A DNA stretch of 64,000 nt from Paenibacillus sp. (GCA_031180825.1 JAPSLM010000012.1:45309-109308), one strand, 5' to 3'. Counted from the stretch's first letter, positions 7,741-17,085 are shown. The notes: generated by a model not told the origin, from the letters alone. A program made the numbers and translations.

Positions 7741-8871
7741 ATGATTCGCATTTCTTCCATTGACGTGTTCCCGCTCCGCCTCCCGATGAAGCAATCGTTT
7801 CGGATTTCCCAAGGGACGGTCGGAGCCGTATCCGCGGGAGCTCCGCATGTTTATGTCCGCATCGCGGGAGACAACGGCGTCGAAGGTTGGGGGGAAGCGC
7901 GCCCGAGTCCCCGCTGGAGCTACGAAACGCCGGAATCCGTATGCAGCGCTGTTGCCAACTATATAAGGCCGGCGCTGCTCGGACAGCGCGCCGACGACTT
8001 GGCGGCCGTTCACCGTAGCATGAACCGCGAGCTCGCAGGCAGCCTTCATCCGGGCCAGCCGATCGCCAAGGCGGCTGTGGATACCGCGCTTCACGATCTG
8101 GTCGCCCGCAGCTACGGGCTGCCGGTAGCGGCGCTATGGCAGTCGGGCTCCACGCGCCCGGTCCGTCTGTCTTATCTGATCAGCACCGACAGTCCGGAGG
8201 AAGCCGCACGCAAAGCGCGGGAGGCCGTGGCCGAAGGCTATGCCGGCGTCGATGTGAAAATCGGACTGAACCCGGCGAGCGATCTGGATATTGTCGCCGC
8301 GGTGAAGCAGGAAGCGCCGGATTTATTTTTCCGCGTCGATGCGAATCAGGCTTACCGTCTCACGCAGGCGATTCAATTGGCCAAAGGCCTCGAACGGATC
8401 GGCGTCGACGTGCTTGAGCAGCCGCTGCCTGCCAACCAGCTCCACGCTCATGCCGAGCTGCGCCGCAAAGTGTCCATCCCGATCGCGCTCGATGAGAGCG
8501 TCTGGTCGCCAAGCGGCGTCCTGGAAGCGCTGCGCAGCGAAGCTTGCGATACGATCGTCGTCAAGCTGACGAAAATGGGCGGCCTCCGCAGCGCCAAGCT
8601 GTGCGGCGAAATCGCCCGGGAGAGCGGGCTCGGCTTGCTCGGCGGCGGACTGACGGAGTCGAAGCTCGGTCTGGTCGCCTCCGCACACTTGTTCCGTTAT
8701 TTGGAGCTGACGGATCCCGTCGATCTGAACGGACCGATGTTCCTGAAAGACGACGCCGTCGAAGGAGATTGGCCGATTCGGAGCGGCGAAGTCGTCCTGC
8801 CGGAGGGGCCGGGGCTCGGCTGCCGCATCTTGGAGAACAAGCTGAAGGAGTACGCCGCCGGCGCTATGTAA
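7741..8871 (+). CDS. Enolase-superfamily (mandelate racemase/muconate lactonizing) enzyme
   Basis: This 376-residue enzyme has the N-terminal capping domain and the (beta/alpha)7-beta barrel. Metal ligands are D200 (VDANQ), E226 (LEQP) and D251 (LDES). The catalytic Lys on the sixth strand is K275 (VVKLTKMGG). The second-strand motif is D-V-K (D171, K173) rather than the KxK of muconate-lactonizing and dipeptide-epimerase groups. With MurQ and a D-aminopeptidase beside it, epimerisation of a muropeptide-derived dipeptide (YkfB-like) is attractive, but the altered motif could mean another acid-sugar or amino-acid substrate. Confidence 0.8.
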   Translation: MIRISSIDVFPLRLPMKQSFRISQGTVGAVSAGAPHVYVRIAGDNGVEGWGEARPSPRWSYETPESVCSAVANYIRPALLGQRADDLAAVHRSMNRELAGSLHPGQPIAKAAVDTALHDLVARSYGLPVAALWQSGSTRPVRLSYLISTDSPEEAARKAREAVAEGYAGVDVKIGLNPASDLDIVAAVKQEAPDLFFRVDANQAYRLTQAIQLAKGLERIGVDVLEQPLPANQLHAHAELRRKVSIPIALDESVWSPSGVLEALRSEACDTIVVKLTKMGGLRSAKLCGEIARESGLGLLGGGLTESKLGLVASAHLFRYLELTDPVDLNGPMFLKDDAVEGDWPIRSGEVVLPEGPGLGCRILENKLKEYAAGAM

Positions 8872-9003
8872 GCCGGTATGCTCGGATAAAGTCTGCCTTC
8901 CGGCCCGCCGTACGGCATCGCAAGGCGCGCGGAAGAGGCGCGCCCCGCCGCATACGGAAACGGAACCAGTCATCATACCACTGCATACAAAGGGGAGCAT
9001 CGC

Positions 9004-9798
9004 ATGAAATTTTACGTCAGCTGCGATATGGAAGGGATTGCCGGCGTTACGCTGAGGGAACAACTGGTTAGAGGGGAGCCGCTGTACGAGGAGGCACGGC
9101 GGCTGCTGACGCTGGAGATGAACGCCGTGACGGATGCGCTGCTGGCGGCGGGGGCGACACGCATTATCGTAAAGGACGCTCACGGGAGCGGCTTTAACTT
9201 TATCCCCGAGCTGCTCCATCCGGGAGCGGACTACGTGATGGGCGCGACCCGGGTCGAGAACCGCTTTCCCGGTCTCGACGAAACGTTTGACGGCGCGCTG
9301 CTGATCGGGTACCATGCGATGGGAGGGACGCCTCAGGCCGTGCGCGACCATACGATGACATCGCAGGGCTGGCAGTCGCTCCGGCTGAACGGGCGGCCGA
9401 TCGGCGAGATCGGGCTGGATGGGCTGTTGTTCGGCCTGTGCGGCGTCCCGGTGCTGTTCGTCTCCGGCGACGACAAAACGTGCGCGGAAGCTGCGAACGA
9501 GCTTCCCGGCGTTGTCGCGTACGAGACGAAAACGGCGCTCGGCCGGCATGCCGCCTTGATGAAAGCGCCGCAGCGGGTGCGCCGCGAGCTGCAGGAAGCG
9601 GTGCGCCGCGCCGTAGAGAACGGGAACCGTCCGAAGCCGCTTCGGCTTGACGGGCCGTACGAGCTGATCATCCGCTTTCTTCATACCGAACAAGCCGATG
9701 CGCGCAGATATGACGGGATAACAGCCAAAAGGACGGACGGGCTGACCGCCGTCTATGAAGCCGACCATTTAACCGGACTGCTGGCTGCAGCCTTCTGA
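9004..9798 (+). CDS. M55 family D-aminopeptidase, DppA-like
   Basis: This 264-residue cytoplasmic zinc aminopeptidase has the N-terminal metal motif CDMEGI (D8, E10), VKDAHGSG (H60) and LIGYHAMG (H104). These are the ligands described for Bacillus subtilis DppA, which removes N-terminal D-amino acids from D-Ala-containing peptides. AAGGGGAG precedes the ATG at 9004. It is downstream of the enolase-superfamily gene and upstream of the RpiR regulator, consistent with use of cell-wall peptides. The 130-base gap before it shows nothing else. Confidence 0.85.
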   Translation: MKFYVSCDMEGIAGVTLREQLVRGEPLYEEARRLLTLEMNAVTDALLAAGATRIIVKDAHGSGFNFIPELLHPGADYVMGATRVENRFPGLDETFDGALLIGYHAMGGTPQAVRDHTMTSQGWQSLRLNGRPIGEIGLDGLLFGLCGVPVLFVSGDDKTCAEAANELPGVVAYETKTALGRHAALMKAPQRVRRELQEAVRRAVENGNRPKPLRLDGPYELIIRFLHTEQADARRYDGITAKRTDGLTAVYEADHLTGLLAAAF

Positions 9799-9861
9799 GC
9801 GGCATGCGATTTTGCCGAAACCGAGACGTTGCATCGAATACGATAAAAAAGGTGGTTATTT

Positions 9862-10722
9862 ATGAACAAACAATCAATCGGCGCAAAGGCGCTGCTGTGG
9901 ATCGAGAGCAACTATAACTCGCTGACGAAGGCCGAGAAGAAGGTCGCCGACGTCGTTCTGCAGGATAAAGAAAAAGTGGTGTACAGCTCCGTTACCGACT
10001 TGGCCGAGATGGCCGCGACGGGGGAGACGACCGTGCTGCGGTTTTGCCGGAAGCTCGGCTTTCGCGGCTATCAGGAATTCAAGCTGGCGGTCGCCCAAGA
10101 CCTTGTCAGTCCGAGCGAGAATGTGCACGGAGCCATCGACGAGAACGACAAGATCGGTGAAATCGCCCAAAAAATCACAGCCAGCAACAGTCAAGCGCTG
10201 AAGGACACGATGAGCTTGCTGCAGGAAAAGGAGCTGCAGAAAACCGTCGATGCGCTGCTGTCCAAAAAACGGATTTTCTTTTTCGGCGTCGGGTCGTCCG
10301 GCGTTACGGCCATGGACGCGCAGCACCGGTTCATGCGGCTGGGCTTTCACGCTTTCTGCGCGAACGATGCCCATATCATTACGATGAACTGCGCATTGAC
10401 GGGGCCGGATGACGTGGTGGTCGGAATTTCGACCTCGGGAAGCACGAAGGATTTGGTCGACGCCGTACGGATCGCAAACGAAAACGGAGCCACCATCGTC
10501 TGCTTGACGAATCACGCCCGCTCGCCCATTACCCAATATGCCGACGCCGTGCTTCTCGCTTCGTCGAAGGAAACGCCGCTGCAGGGAGGGGCATTTGCTT
10601 CCAAGCTTGCACAGATTCATGTGCTCGATATTTTATCGACTATCGTGGCTCTGCGCCGTAAAACAGAAACGTTCCAAGCGATCGAGAAAACGGCCAAATC
10701 CGTGGTCGATAAACTGTATTAG
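9862..10722 (+). CDS. MurR/RpiR family transcriptional regulator
   Basis: The 286-residue protein has an N-terminal RpiR-type helix-turn-helix: VYSSVTDLAEMAATGETTVLRFCRKLGFRGYQEFK, split here as helix 2 near residues 38-47 and recognition helix near 52-66. A C-terminal SIS sugar-phosphate-binding domain follows (FFGVGSSGVTAMDA near 135; GISTSGSTKDLVDA near 185). Such regulators respond to MurNAc-6-P, GlcNAc-6-P or related ligands. Its place inside a MurQ/NanE island makes it the likely regulator of the dyads at 634, 7646 and 10752. GGTGG precedes the ATG at 9862. Confidence 0.85.
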   Translation: MNKQSIGAKALLWIESNYNSLTKAEKKVADVVLQDKEKVVYSSVTDLAEMAATGETTVLRFCRKLGFRGYQEFKLAVAQDLVSPSENVHGAIDENDKIGEIAQKITASNSQALKDTMSLLQEKELQKTVDALLSKKRIFFFGVGSSGVTAMDAQHRFMRLGFHAFCANDAHIITMNCALTGPDDVVVGISTSGSTKDLVDAVRIANENGATIVCLTNHARSPITQYADAVLLASSKETPLQGGAFASKLAQIHVLDILSTIVALRRKTETFQAIEKTAKSVVDKLY

Positions 10723-10751
10723 AAAATAAATTCATAAAATTAAATAAAAAA

Positions 10752-10790
10752 GGAGGAAATCTCCGCCCGAATGTTGTATAGTTTAATTAG
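10752..10790 (+). promoter_or_regulatory. Putative RpiR/MurR operator and promoter of the sugar ABC operon
   Basis: GGAG-GAAAT-CTCC at 10752-10764 is followed 12 bases later by a -10-like TATAGT (10777-10782). It resembles the dyads before nanE and before the enolase-superfamily gene. The leader to the solute-binding gene (about 120 bases) contains the run GGGGGGATTTTCTTTTTTTCC and no clear hairpin. Confidence 0.5.
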
Positions 10791-10910
10791 AGGACAGCAT
10801 GAAGGGGGGATTTTCTTTTTTTCCGCTTCCCAGACTAAACAGAGAATAAAGATAAAACCAACGAATCGGAGTAGAGAGATCCACCTGAGACATGATGGAG
10901 GTGGCACAAA

Positions 10911-12257
10911 ATGAAAGCGTTTAACAAAACGGGTATCGCAGCGATTTCCCTTATCTTGGCCTCGGTAGCCGGGCTGGCCGGTTGCTCCGGCGGCACGGCG
11001 AAGCCTCAGGAGGACGGCGCAGGCAAGACCAATGCCGCAGGCGGCAAGGCGAAGGATAAGGTGGAAATCACCTTCTGGCACGTCTGGACCGACAAAGACG
11101 CCGGTCCGATTACGGCGCGGGTCGATGCCTTCAACAAGAGCCAGGACCGCATCACGGTCAAGGTGCTGGGCAACCAGGACGCGACGAAACAGCTCACGGC
11201 GATTTCCGGGGGGAATCCGCCCGACGTCGCGCTGACGTACTGGAACAATATCGGACCGTGGGCGCATGCCGGCGCGGTGCTGCCGCTTGCCGATTACCTC
11301 AAGAAGAGCAAGCTCGATACCGCGAACTTTGTCCCGGCGGCTTTGGAACGGATGAAGGTGAACGATCAATATTACGCGCTGCCGTTCACGGTCAGCATGG
11401 CCAGCACGCTGATGTACAACAAGAAAGCGTTCCAGGACGCGGGCATTGCGAAGCCGCCGGAAACGCTCGAAGAGCTGTTCGATACCGCCAAAAAGCTGAC
11501 CAAGCGCGAAAACGGCGCGATCTCGCAAATCGGCTTCATTCCGGATTACCCGTGGATCGATAACGTATTTTGGCCGATCATTTTCGGGGGCAGCTGGGTC
11601 GATGCGAACGGAAAAATAACCGCCAACCAGGAAGCGAATGTCAAGGCGATCGCCTACCAGCGTAAATTTTATGAGGAGTTCGGCATGGACCAGATCGGCA
11701 AATTCCGCTCAGGCATGGGGCAGCGGGGAACGCCGAACGATCCGCTGCTGACAGGGAAGCTGGCGATGATGATCGGCTGGGAGTACAACTTCCCCGATGA
11801 ACGGAAGCCGGACGGCCCGATCGGTATCGCCCCGTTCCCATACCCCGCGGACCGGCCCGACCTGAAAGGCTCCGGGATGGTCGGACCGCGCGCGGTGTTT
11901 ATTCCGAAGAAGGCGAAGCACCCGGAGGAAGCCTGGGAGTTCATGCAGTATTTGGTAGGCCAGGAATCGCAGGTGGAGTTCTCGATCGAATCCAAGACGA
12001 TTCCAAGCTGGATGCCGGCGCTTGACGATCCGAAGCTGCGGAATAACGAGAAGCTGGTCGTGATGCTTGACTTCTATGACCGGGCGAAAAGCAAAACGCT
12101 GCAAGGGTTTCCGAACAGCGTCTACATTAACGAATATTTGCAGGCGCTGACCGAAGAAACGGAAAAAGCGCTGAAAGGACAGGCGACGCCGCAGGAAGCG
12201 ATGGACCGCGTCGTGGCCAAAATCCAGCCGCTTGCGGATAAGGCGAAGAGCAAATAA
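10911..12257 (+). CDS. Sugar ABC transporter solute-binding lipoprotein
   Basis: This 448-residue extracellular binding protein has a lipoprotein signal (GLAGC, lipid-modified Cys about residue 25), then a low-complexity linker. The family-1 solute-binding fold follows (VEITFWHVWTDKDAGP, NPPDVALTYWNN, YALPFTVSMASTLMYNKKAF, GKLAMMIGWEYNFP). It belongs to the CUT1/COG1653 oligosaccharide class. The two permease genes follow directly and no ATPase gene is present, as is usual for Paenibacillus CUT1 systems that share an MsmX-type ATPase. The context suggests an amino-sugar or cell-wall glycan ligand. Confidence 0.9.
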   Translation: MKAFNKTGIAAISLILASVAGLAGCSGGTAKPQEDGAGKTNAAGGKAKDKVEITFWHVWTDKDAGPITARVDAFNKSQDRITVKVLGNQDATKQLTAISGGNPPDVALTYWNNIGPWAHAGAVLPLADYLKKSKLDTANFVPAALERMKVNDQYYALPFTVSMASTLMYNKKAFQDAGIAKPPETLEELFDTAKKLTKRENGAISQIGFIPDYPWIDNVFWPIIFGGSWVDANGKITANQEANVKAIAYQRKFYEEFGMDQIGKFRSGMGQRGTPNDPLLTGKLAMMIGWEYNFPDERKPDGPIGIAPFPYPADRPDLKGSGMVGPRAVFIPKKAKHPEEAWEFMQYLVGQESQVEFSIESKTIPSWMPALDDPKLRNNEKLVVMLDFYDRAKSKTLQGFPNSVYINEYLQALTEETEKALKGQATPQEAMDRVVAKIQPLADKAKSK

Positions 12258-12327
12258 ACGGGGGCCGGAGGGGAGGGCCTAAACCTTCCCCCTTTGATCA
12301 ACCCGACACGAAGGGAGTGAAGCCGCA

Positions 12328-13257
12328 ATGGCTCGCACAGCTACCGCAACGGCCGGATTCCGTTACCGGAGGAATAAGGCGTTATGGACGGGGTTACTAT
12401 TTATCAGCCCGTGGATCGCCGGCTTTCTTCTGTTCCAACTCTATCCGATCGCCATGTCGTTTTACTATAGCTTGTCGGAATATAATTTGTTTTCCAAGCC
12501 CGAATGGGTAGGGCTGCAAAATTACAAGAACTTGTTCGCGGACAGCAAATTTTATTTGTCCTTGTACAATACGGTCTATATCACCGTGTTCGGTCTGCTG
12601 CCGCATCTTGCGTTCGCGCTCGGTATGGCGATGCTGCTTAACATGAGCGTGCGCGGGCAGTCGCTGTACCGCACGATCTATTTCCTGCCGACGCTGGTGC
12701 CCGCCGTAGCCAGCTCCTTGCTCTGGATGTGGCTGCTTAATGCGCAGTACGGGCTCGTGAACAAGCTGCTGGCCGCCCTCGGCCTTGTCGAGCCGAACTG
12801 GCTCGTCGATCCGATGTGGACGAAGCCGGCCTTGGTCCTGATGGGCTTCTGGGGCACCGGCACGCAGACGGTCATGTACTTGGCGGCGCTGCAGGACGTG
12901 CCGAAGGTATTTTACGAAGCCGCCGAAATCGACGGCGCCGGCCGGTGGAGCCGCTTCCGGCACATCACGCTGCCGGCCATCTCCCCGATGACGCTGTTTT
13001 TGCTGATTAACGGTCTCATCAACTCGTTTCAGTTTTTCACGCAGGGACTTATTTTCGCGGAAGCTTCCCAATCGGTGGGAGGGCCCGAAAACTCCATGCT
13101 GTTCTATGCGATTTATTTGTACCAAACCGCCTTTTCGTTCCTGAACATGGGATATGCCTCCAGCATGGCGTGGATCTTGTGTGCAATCGTGCTCGGCTTG
13201 ACGCTGCTTATTTTCCGCTCGTCGGCCCGCTGGGTGTATTACGGAGGTGAGAAATAA
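12328..13257 (+). CDS. Sugar ABC transporter permease, MalF-like
   Basis: This 309-residue integral membrane protein has six predicted helices and the EAA loop that docks the ATPase (EAAEIDGAGRWSRFRHITLPAISP near 195-220). It begins LLFISPWIAGFLLFQLYPI, the standard first helix of CUT1 permeases. GGGAG precedes the ATG at 12328. Its stop overlaps the start of the second permease (TAATGG), which indicates coupled translation. Confidence 0.92.
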   Translation: MARTATATAGFRYRRNKALWTGLLFISPWIAGFLLFQLYPIAMSFYYSLSEYNLFSKPEWVGLQNYKNLFADSKFYLSLYNTVYITVFGLLPHLAFALGMAMLLNMSVRGQSLYRTIYFLPTLVPAVASSLLWMWLLNAQYGLVNKLLAALGLVEPNWLVDPMWTKPALVLMGFWGTGTQTVMYLAALQDVPKVFYEAAEIDGAGRWSRFRHITLPAISPMTLFLLINGLINSFQFFTQGLIFAEASQSVGGPENSMLFYAIYLYQTAFSFLNMGYASSMAWILCAIVLGLTLLIFRSSARWVYYGGEK

Positions 13258-14138
13258 TGGCGCAGACGATGATCGCCCGTTCCGGCTCGGGAGCAGGGGT
13301 CCGCAAGAAACAGGGGATGCGCTACGTCCGCAAAACCGTGCTGCCGCATATCGGCCTGGCGTTGGCGGGCCTTCTGTTCCTGGCTCCGTTCGCTTGGCTG
13401 TTCATTACCTCCATCAAGTCGGAGCAGGAAATTTTCGCGATCCCGACGGTCTGGTGGCCGGATAAAATCCAGTGGATGAATTATGTACAGGCGGTTCAGA
13501 CGATTCCTTTCATTCAGTATACGCTGAACACCGTGTTCGTCTGCGTGCTGTCCGCGGTCGGACAGCTGTTCGCTTCGCCCTTGGTGGCGTACGGATTCTC
13601 GCGGATTGCGTTCCGCGGGCGCGACTTTTTGTTTTTCGTCATGATGGGGACGATGATTTTGCCGTTTCAGGTGACGATGGTGCCGATTTACGTCATGTTC
13701 AACCAGATGAACATGCTCGATTCGTATTGGCCGCTCATTTTGCCGAACTTTTTCGGTGCGGCGTATTATATTTTCCTGCTTCGCCAGTTTTTTATGAACA
13801 TTCCGTACGAGCTCACGGAATCGGCCAAAATCGATGGAGCGTCCGAGTTCCGCATTTATTGGCAGGTGATTCTGCCTTTGTCCCGGCCGGCGCTTTATAC
13901 CGTGGCCTTGCTCACGTTCCTTCACGCTTGGGGCGATTTCCTGGGACCGCTCATTTACTTGAACGATCCGGAGAAATGGACGCTGTCCGTCGGCCTGCGG
14001 TCGTTTATCGGGGAATATAAAGTATCGTGGGGCCTCCTGATGGCCGCCTCCACGCTGTTCACGGTCCCGATCATCGCGCTGTATTTCTTCGTGCAGAAGC
14101 AGTTCATCCAGGGCATTACGCTGACAGGCTTCAAGTGA
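13257..14138 (+). CDS. Sugar ABC transporter permease, MalG-like
   Basis: This is the 293-residue partner permease with six membrane helices and the EAA loop (ESAKIDGASEFRIYWQVILPLSRP near 195-218). The C-terminal QKQFIQGITLTGFK is the usual CUT1 ending. It follows the first permease with overlap and precedes the DUF4855 gene by 63 bases. The ATPase is presumably a shared MsmX/UgpC-type protein encoded elsewhere. Confidence 0.92.
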   Translation: MAQTMIARSGSGAGVRKKQGMRYVRKTVLPHIGLALAGLLFLAPFAWLFITSIKSEQEIFAIPTVWWPDKIQWMNYVQAVQTIPFIQYTLNTVFVCVLSAVGQLFASPLVAYGFSRIAFRGRDFLFFVMMGTMILPFQVTMVPIYVMFNQMNMLDSYWPLILPNFFGAAYYIFLLRQFFMNIPYELTESAKIDGASEFRIYWQVILPLSRPALYTVALLTFLHAWGDFLGPLIYLNDPEKWTLSVGLRSFIGEYKVSWGLLMAASTLFTVPIIALYFFVQKQFIQGITLTGFK

Positions 14139-14201
14139 GACGCAGCATCAATTGAAGTGAACCTAAGGGTCCGATTCCAAATTATTTATGGAGGGAAGCA
14201 A

Positions 14202-15956
14202 ATGAAAAAACGATCCAATGTTACGGCGGCAATCCTGTCTTTGGCACTGGCCGGGGGGATGCTCGTTCCCGCTGCGGGCGCAGCTGCGGAACAAACGGCG
14301 CAGGCGGCTGCGCCTGTGGAGAATATGGAGAATTTGGCCTTAAACAAGCCGTATATGTACGAAACCCCGTATCCTCGCGACGCGCATTTCGGACCGACGG
14401 AGGAAGTTTATGCGGACGATACCGGCAAGCAGCTGACGGACGGCATTTTCGGCGGAACGGCTTTTTCGGACAAAGCGTATGTGGGCAAGCTGTGGCAGGG
14501 CTACCGCACCTTCAAGCTCGATCTGGGCGAGCCGGTGACGATCCAGGACATTAAGGTCAGCACGCTGCAGGATTTGCAGAACGGGATCTTTTTCCCGGAA
14601 GAGATCTCATACTCGATCTCGGAGAACGGCAGCGCGTGGCAGCATCTGGGTCAAGTAAAAAGCGCGCTGCCGACGACGGAAAAAGGCCCGGTGAAGCAAA
14701 CGATCGCCAAAACCGGCGTGAACACGGTAGCCCGTTACGTCTATATAGACATTCCGGTGGAGTCTTGGCTGTTCGTCGATGAGATCGAAGTCATGGGCAC
14801 GCGCGACAAGTCCGGCAGCAAGCTGAAGCCGAACAAAGCGCCGAAGCCGGAGCAAGGATATCCGCTCGCAGGCTCCAACCAAGCGGGAGGCATCCGCAAT
14901 GAAGTGCTCATTTATACCGGAGAATGGCAGTACCAGCCGAGCGACTGGGTTTCGTTCAAGAAAGAGGACTTCAAGCCGTACGTCTCTTATGTGGATCAAG
15001 ACATGAAGCGCAAGGACTATATGTTCGACGGCTTCTTATTTTTGCCGCTCCCTGCTTTGTTAGACGGTACCAATTACGGTTCGGCGGGGAAGCCGACAAA
15101 CAAAGGTCACTTTGAAAAGTTTCTTGACCGCGTGTTCCGCGACGATTACGAGCTGGGGGCGCTGAACGAAGCGGTGAAGGAAGCGAAAGCGGATATGCCA
15201 AGAAAGAAATACGAGGCCAAGGTTGTTATTGCCATTCCATATCCGCGTACGGATCAAAGCAATTTCGGCGATGTTGACGGCGACGGTATCAGCGAGAACT
15301 TGAACGTCAAGGAGGTCGGGGAAGCGGAAGCTGCGAAAAACCGGCTTAAGGTGACCAAGTGGTACGTCGACGAGGTGTATAAGCGCTGGAACGAGAAAAA
15401 TTACTCCGACCTGAAGCTCGTCTCGTTCTACTGGTATAATGAATACATGGGGCATCAGCTAAGCGCGCTGGAGCATGAAGTGGTGAAGCAGACCGGCGAT
15501 TATGTCCGCTCCAAAGGCGCGACGTTCCAATGGATTCCGTATTATTTTGCCCGGGGCTGGAACGATTGGAAAGAAAACGGCTTCGATACGGCGCTGATGC
15601 AGCCGAACTATTTCTTCCATGCGAAAGCCGGCGTCGACCGGATGAGCACGATTGCTCAAGCGGCTTATGACAACGGCATGGGCGTCGAGATCGAGCTGAG
15701 CGACGACGTCCTGGCGAACGAAAGTATGCGCAACCGTTATTACGCGTATTTGGATGCCGGCAAAGAGCACAAATTTATGAAAAAGTCGCTCAACGCCTTC
15801 TACCAGCAAGTCAAGACGCTGCTGAAAGCGGCGCAATCCCAAACGCCGGCCGAGCGGGAAGTGTACGACCGTACGTATCAGTTCCTGAAGGGCAAGTATA
15901 AAGTAACGAATCCGCAGGAGCTTCAGGCGCTGGAGCTGGAAGAACGGGAAGAGTAG
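14202..15956 (+). CDS. Secreted DUF4855 protein with discoidin-like N-terminal domain
   Basis: The start is the ATG at 14202, after GAGGGAAG; an in-frame ATG at 14157 lacks a ribosome site. Residues 1-30 form a signal peptide (KKRSN, hydrophobic core, AGAAA). Residues about 45-200 resemble an F5/8 type C sugar-binding module (NLALNKPY, LWQGYRTFKLDLGEPVTIQDIKV, VARYVYIDI, DEIEVMG). Residues about 230-570 match DUF4855, predicted to be a TIM-barrel glycosidase-like fold. It probably acts outside the cell on the glycan imported by the adjacent transporter. The activity of DUF4855 is not known to me. Confidence 0.72.
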   Translation: MKKRSNVTAAILSLALAGGMLVPAAGAAAEQTAQAAAPVENMENLALNKPYMYETPYPRDAHFGPTEEVYADDTGKQLTDGIFGGTAFSDKAYVGKLWQGYRTFKLDLGEPVTIQDIKVSTLQDLQNGIFFPEEISYSISENGSAWQHLGQVKSALPTTEKGPVKQTIAKTGVNTVARYVYIDIPVESWLFVDEIEVMGTRDKSGSKLKPNKAPKPEQGYPLAGSNQAGGIRNEVLIYTGEWQYQPSDWVSFKKEDFKPYVSYVDQDMKRKDYMFDGFLFLPLPALLDGTNYGSAGKPTNKGHFEKFLDRVFRDDYELGALNEAVKEAKADMPRKKYEAKVVIAIPYPRTDQSNFGDVDGDGISENLNVKEVGEAEAAKNRLKVTKWYVDEVYKRWNEKNYSDLKLVSFYWYNEYMGHQLSALEHEVVKQTGDYVRSKGATFQWIPYYFARGWNDWKENGFDTALMQPNYFFHAKAGVDRMSTIAQAAYDNGMGVEIELSDDVLANESMRNRYYAYLDAGKEHKFMKKSLNAFYQQVKTLLKAAQSQTPAEREVYDRTYQFLKGKYKVTNPQELQALELEEREE

Positions 15957-16006
15957 GAAGAGCAGGAAGCGGAGCAACGAACTTCGAAGAAAAAGGGGAA
16001 TGAAGC

Positions 16007-17023
16007 ATGAAAACGATCGTCACTTGCCAAGGCGGGGTACGCCTCGAAGACCGGCCTGAGCCTTCCGTGAAGGAGCATCCCAAGCGCGTGCTGGTGAAGG
16101 TAAATTACTCTTCGATCAGCCCGGGCACGGAGCTCGGCCTGCTGGCCAATCCGGCTATCCCGGACGGCTTTGCGCTCGGCTACAGCGCCGCCGGTACGGT
16201 GCTGGAGGTCGGAAGCGCCGTGGAGGGGCTGCGGCCGGGAGATTTGGTCGCCTGCTACGGCGGACCTTACGTTTATCATGCGGAGGTGTTGTCCGTGCCG
16301 GAAATGCTCTGCGCGAAGCTGAGCGGTCCCGAATCGCTGCCGACGGCATCGTTCGTCGGGCTCGGCTCCGTGGCCGTGCACAGCACGCGCAGGCTGGCCC
16401 GCCAGTTCGGCGAGACCGTATGGGTCGCCGGACTCGGCGTGCTCGGCCTGCTGATCGCGCAGCTCGGCGACCGGGCCAACTACCGGGTGTTCGCCACCGA
16501 TATGAAGGACGAACGATTGCGGCTCGCGGCCGAGTGCGGCGTCCATGACGTTCACCGTGCCGACGATCCGCTGCTTGCCGAGCGGGTTGCCGCTTTTACG
16601 GAAGGCCACGGCTTCGACAGCATCGCGCTGTGCGCACACGCCTCATCCCCGCAGCTGATCGAGTCGTGCATGCAGCATTTGGCGTTTCGGGGCACCTTTG
16701 CCTTGGTGGGCAACGTGCCGATTCAGTTCTCGCGCGATCTGTTCTTCGCGAAGGAAGCGGATTTCGTTATCGCCCGCGGAGGCGGTCCGGGGCGCTATGA
16801 CCGCCAATACGAGGAAGAGGGGCTGGATTATCCGAAATCGTACGTCCGATGGACGGAAGGCCGCAATATGCAGGAATTTGTCCGCAACGTGGAAAGCGGG
16901 CGTCTGGCGGTCCGGCCGATGATGACGCACGAGTTTGCTTTGGCCGACGCCGTGGAGGCGTATGAGGTTCTGAAGCGCGAAGCGTCGTCGGCGCTTGGCG
17001 TGCTGATCCGCTACGAATCATAG
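16007..17023 (+). CDS. Zinc-independent medium-chain dehydrogenase
   Basis: This 338-residue MDR-fold protein starts with a GroES-like domain (SSISPGTELGLL, FALGYSAAGTVLEVG) and has a Rossmann domain (VAGLGVLGLLIAQLGD). The catalytic-zinc Cys and His of alcohol dehydrogenases and the four structural-zinc Cys are absent, so it belongs to the zinc-free oxidoreductase branch found in Paenibacillus sugar operons. Its role may be oxidation of a sugar or polyol released by the neighbouring proteins. It is last in the ABC operon, and a strong terminator follows. Confidence 0.72.
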   Translation: MKTIVTCQGGVRLEDRPEPSVKEHPKRVLVKVNYSSISPGTELGLLANPAIPDGFALGYSAAGTVLEVGSAVEGLRPGDLVACYGGPYVYHAEVLSVPEMLCAKLSGPESLPTASFVGLGSVAVHSTRRLARQFGETVWVAGLGVLGLLIAQLGDRANYRVFATDMKDERLRLAAECGVHDVHRADDPLLAERVAAFTEGHGFDSIALCAHASSPQLIESCMQHLAFRGTFALVGNVPIQFSRDLFFAKEADFVIARGGGPGRYDRQYEEEGLDYPKSYVRWTEGRNMQEFVRNVESGRLAVRPMMTHEFALADAVEAYEVLKREASSALGVLIRYES

Positions 17024-17031
17024 AGAAGACG

Positions 17032-17072
17032 AAGAGGATTCCCATGTTATCCTACGGGAATCCTCTTTTATT
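17032..17072. terminator. Bidirectional terminator
   Basis: A near-perfect 12-base stem (AAGAGGATTCCC at 17032-17043 with GGGAATCCTCTT at 17056-17067) is followed by TTATTT on +. The A-rich 5' side gives a weaker T-run on -. It lies between convergent genes and can serve both. Confidence 0.85.
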
Positions 17073-17085
17073 TAAAGTAAAAGGA

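Noticed and set aside
8323..9768. Long open frame on - opposite the enolase-superfamily and D-aminopeptidase genes
   Set aside because: It is antisense to two clear genes, has Arg/Gln/His-rich composition and no family motif; such frames are common in GC-rich DNA.
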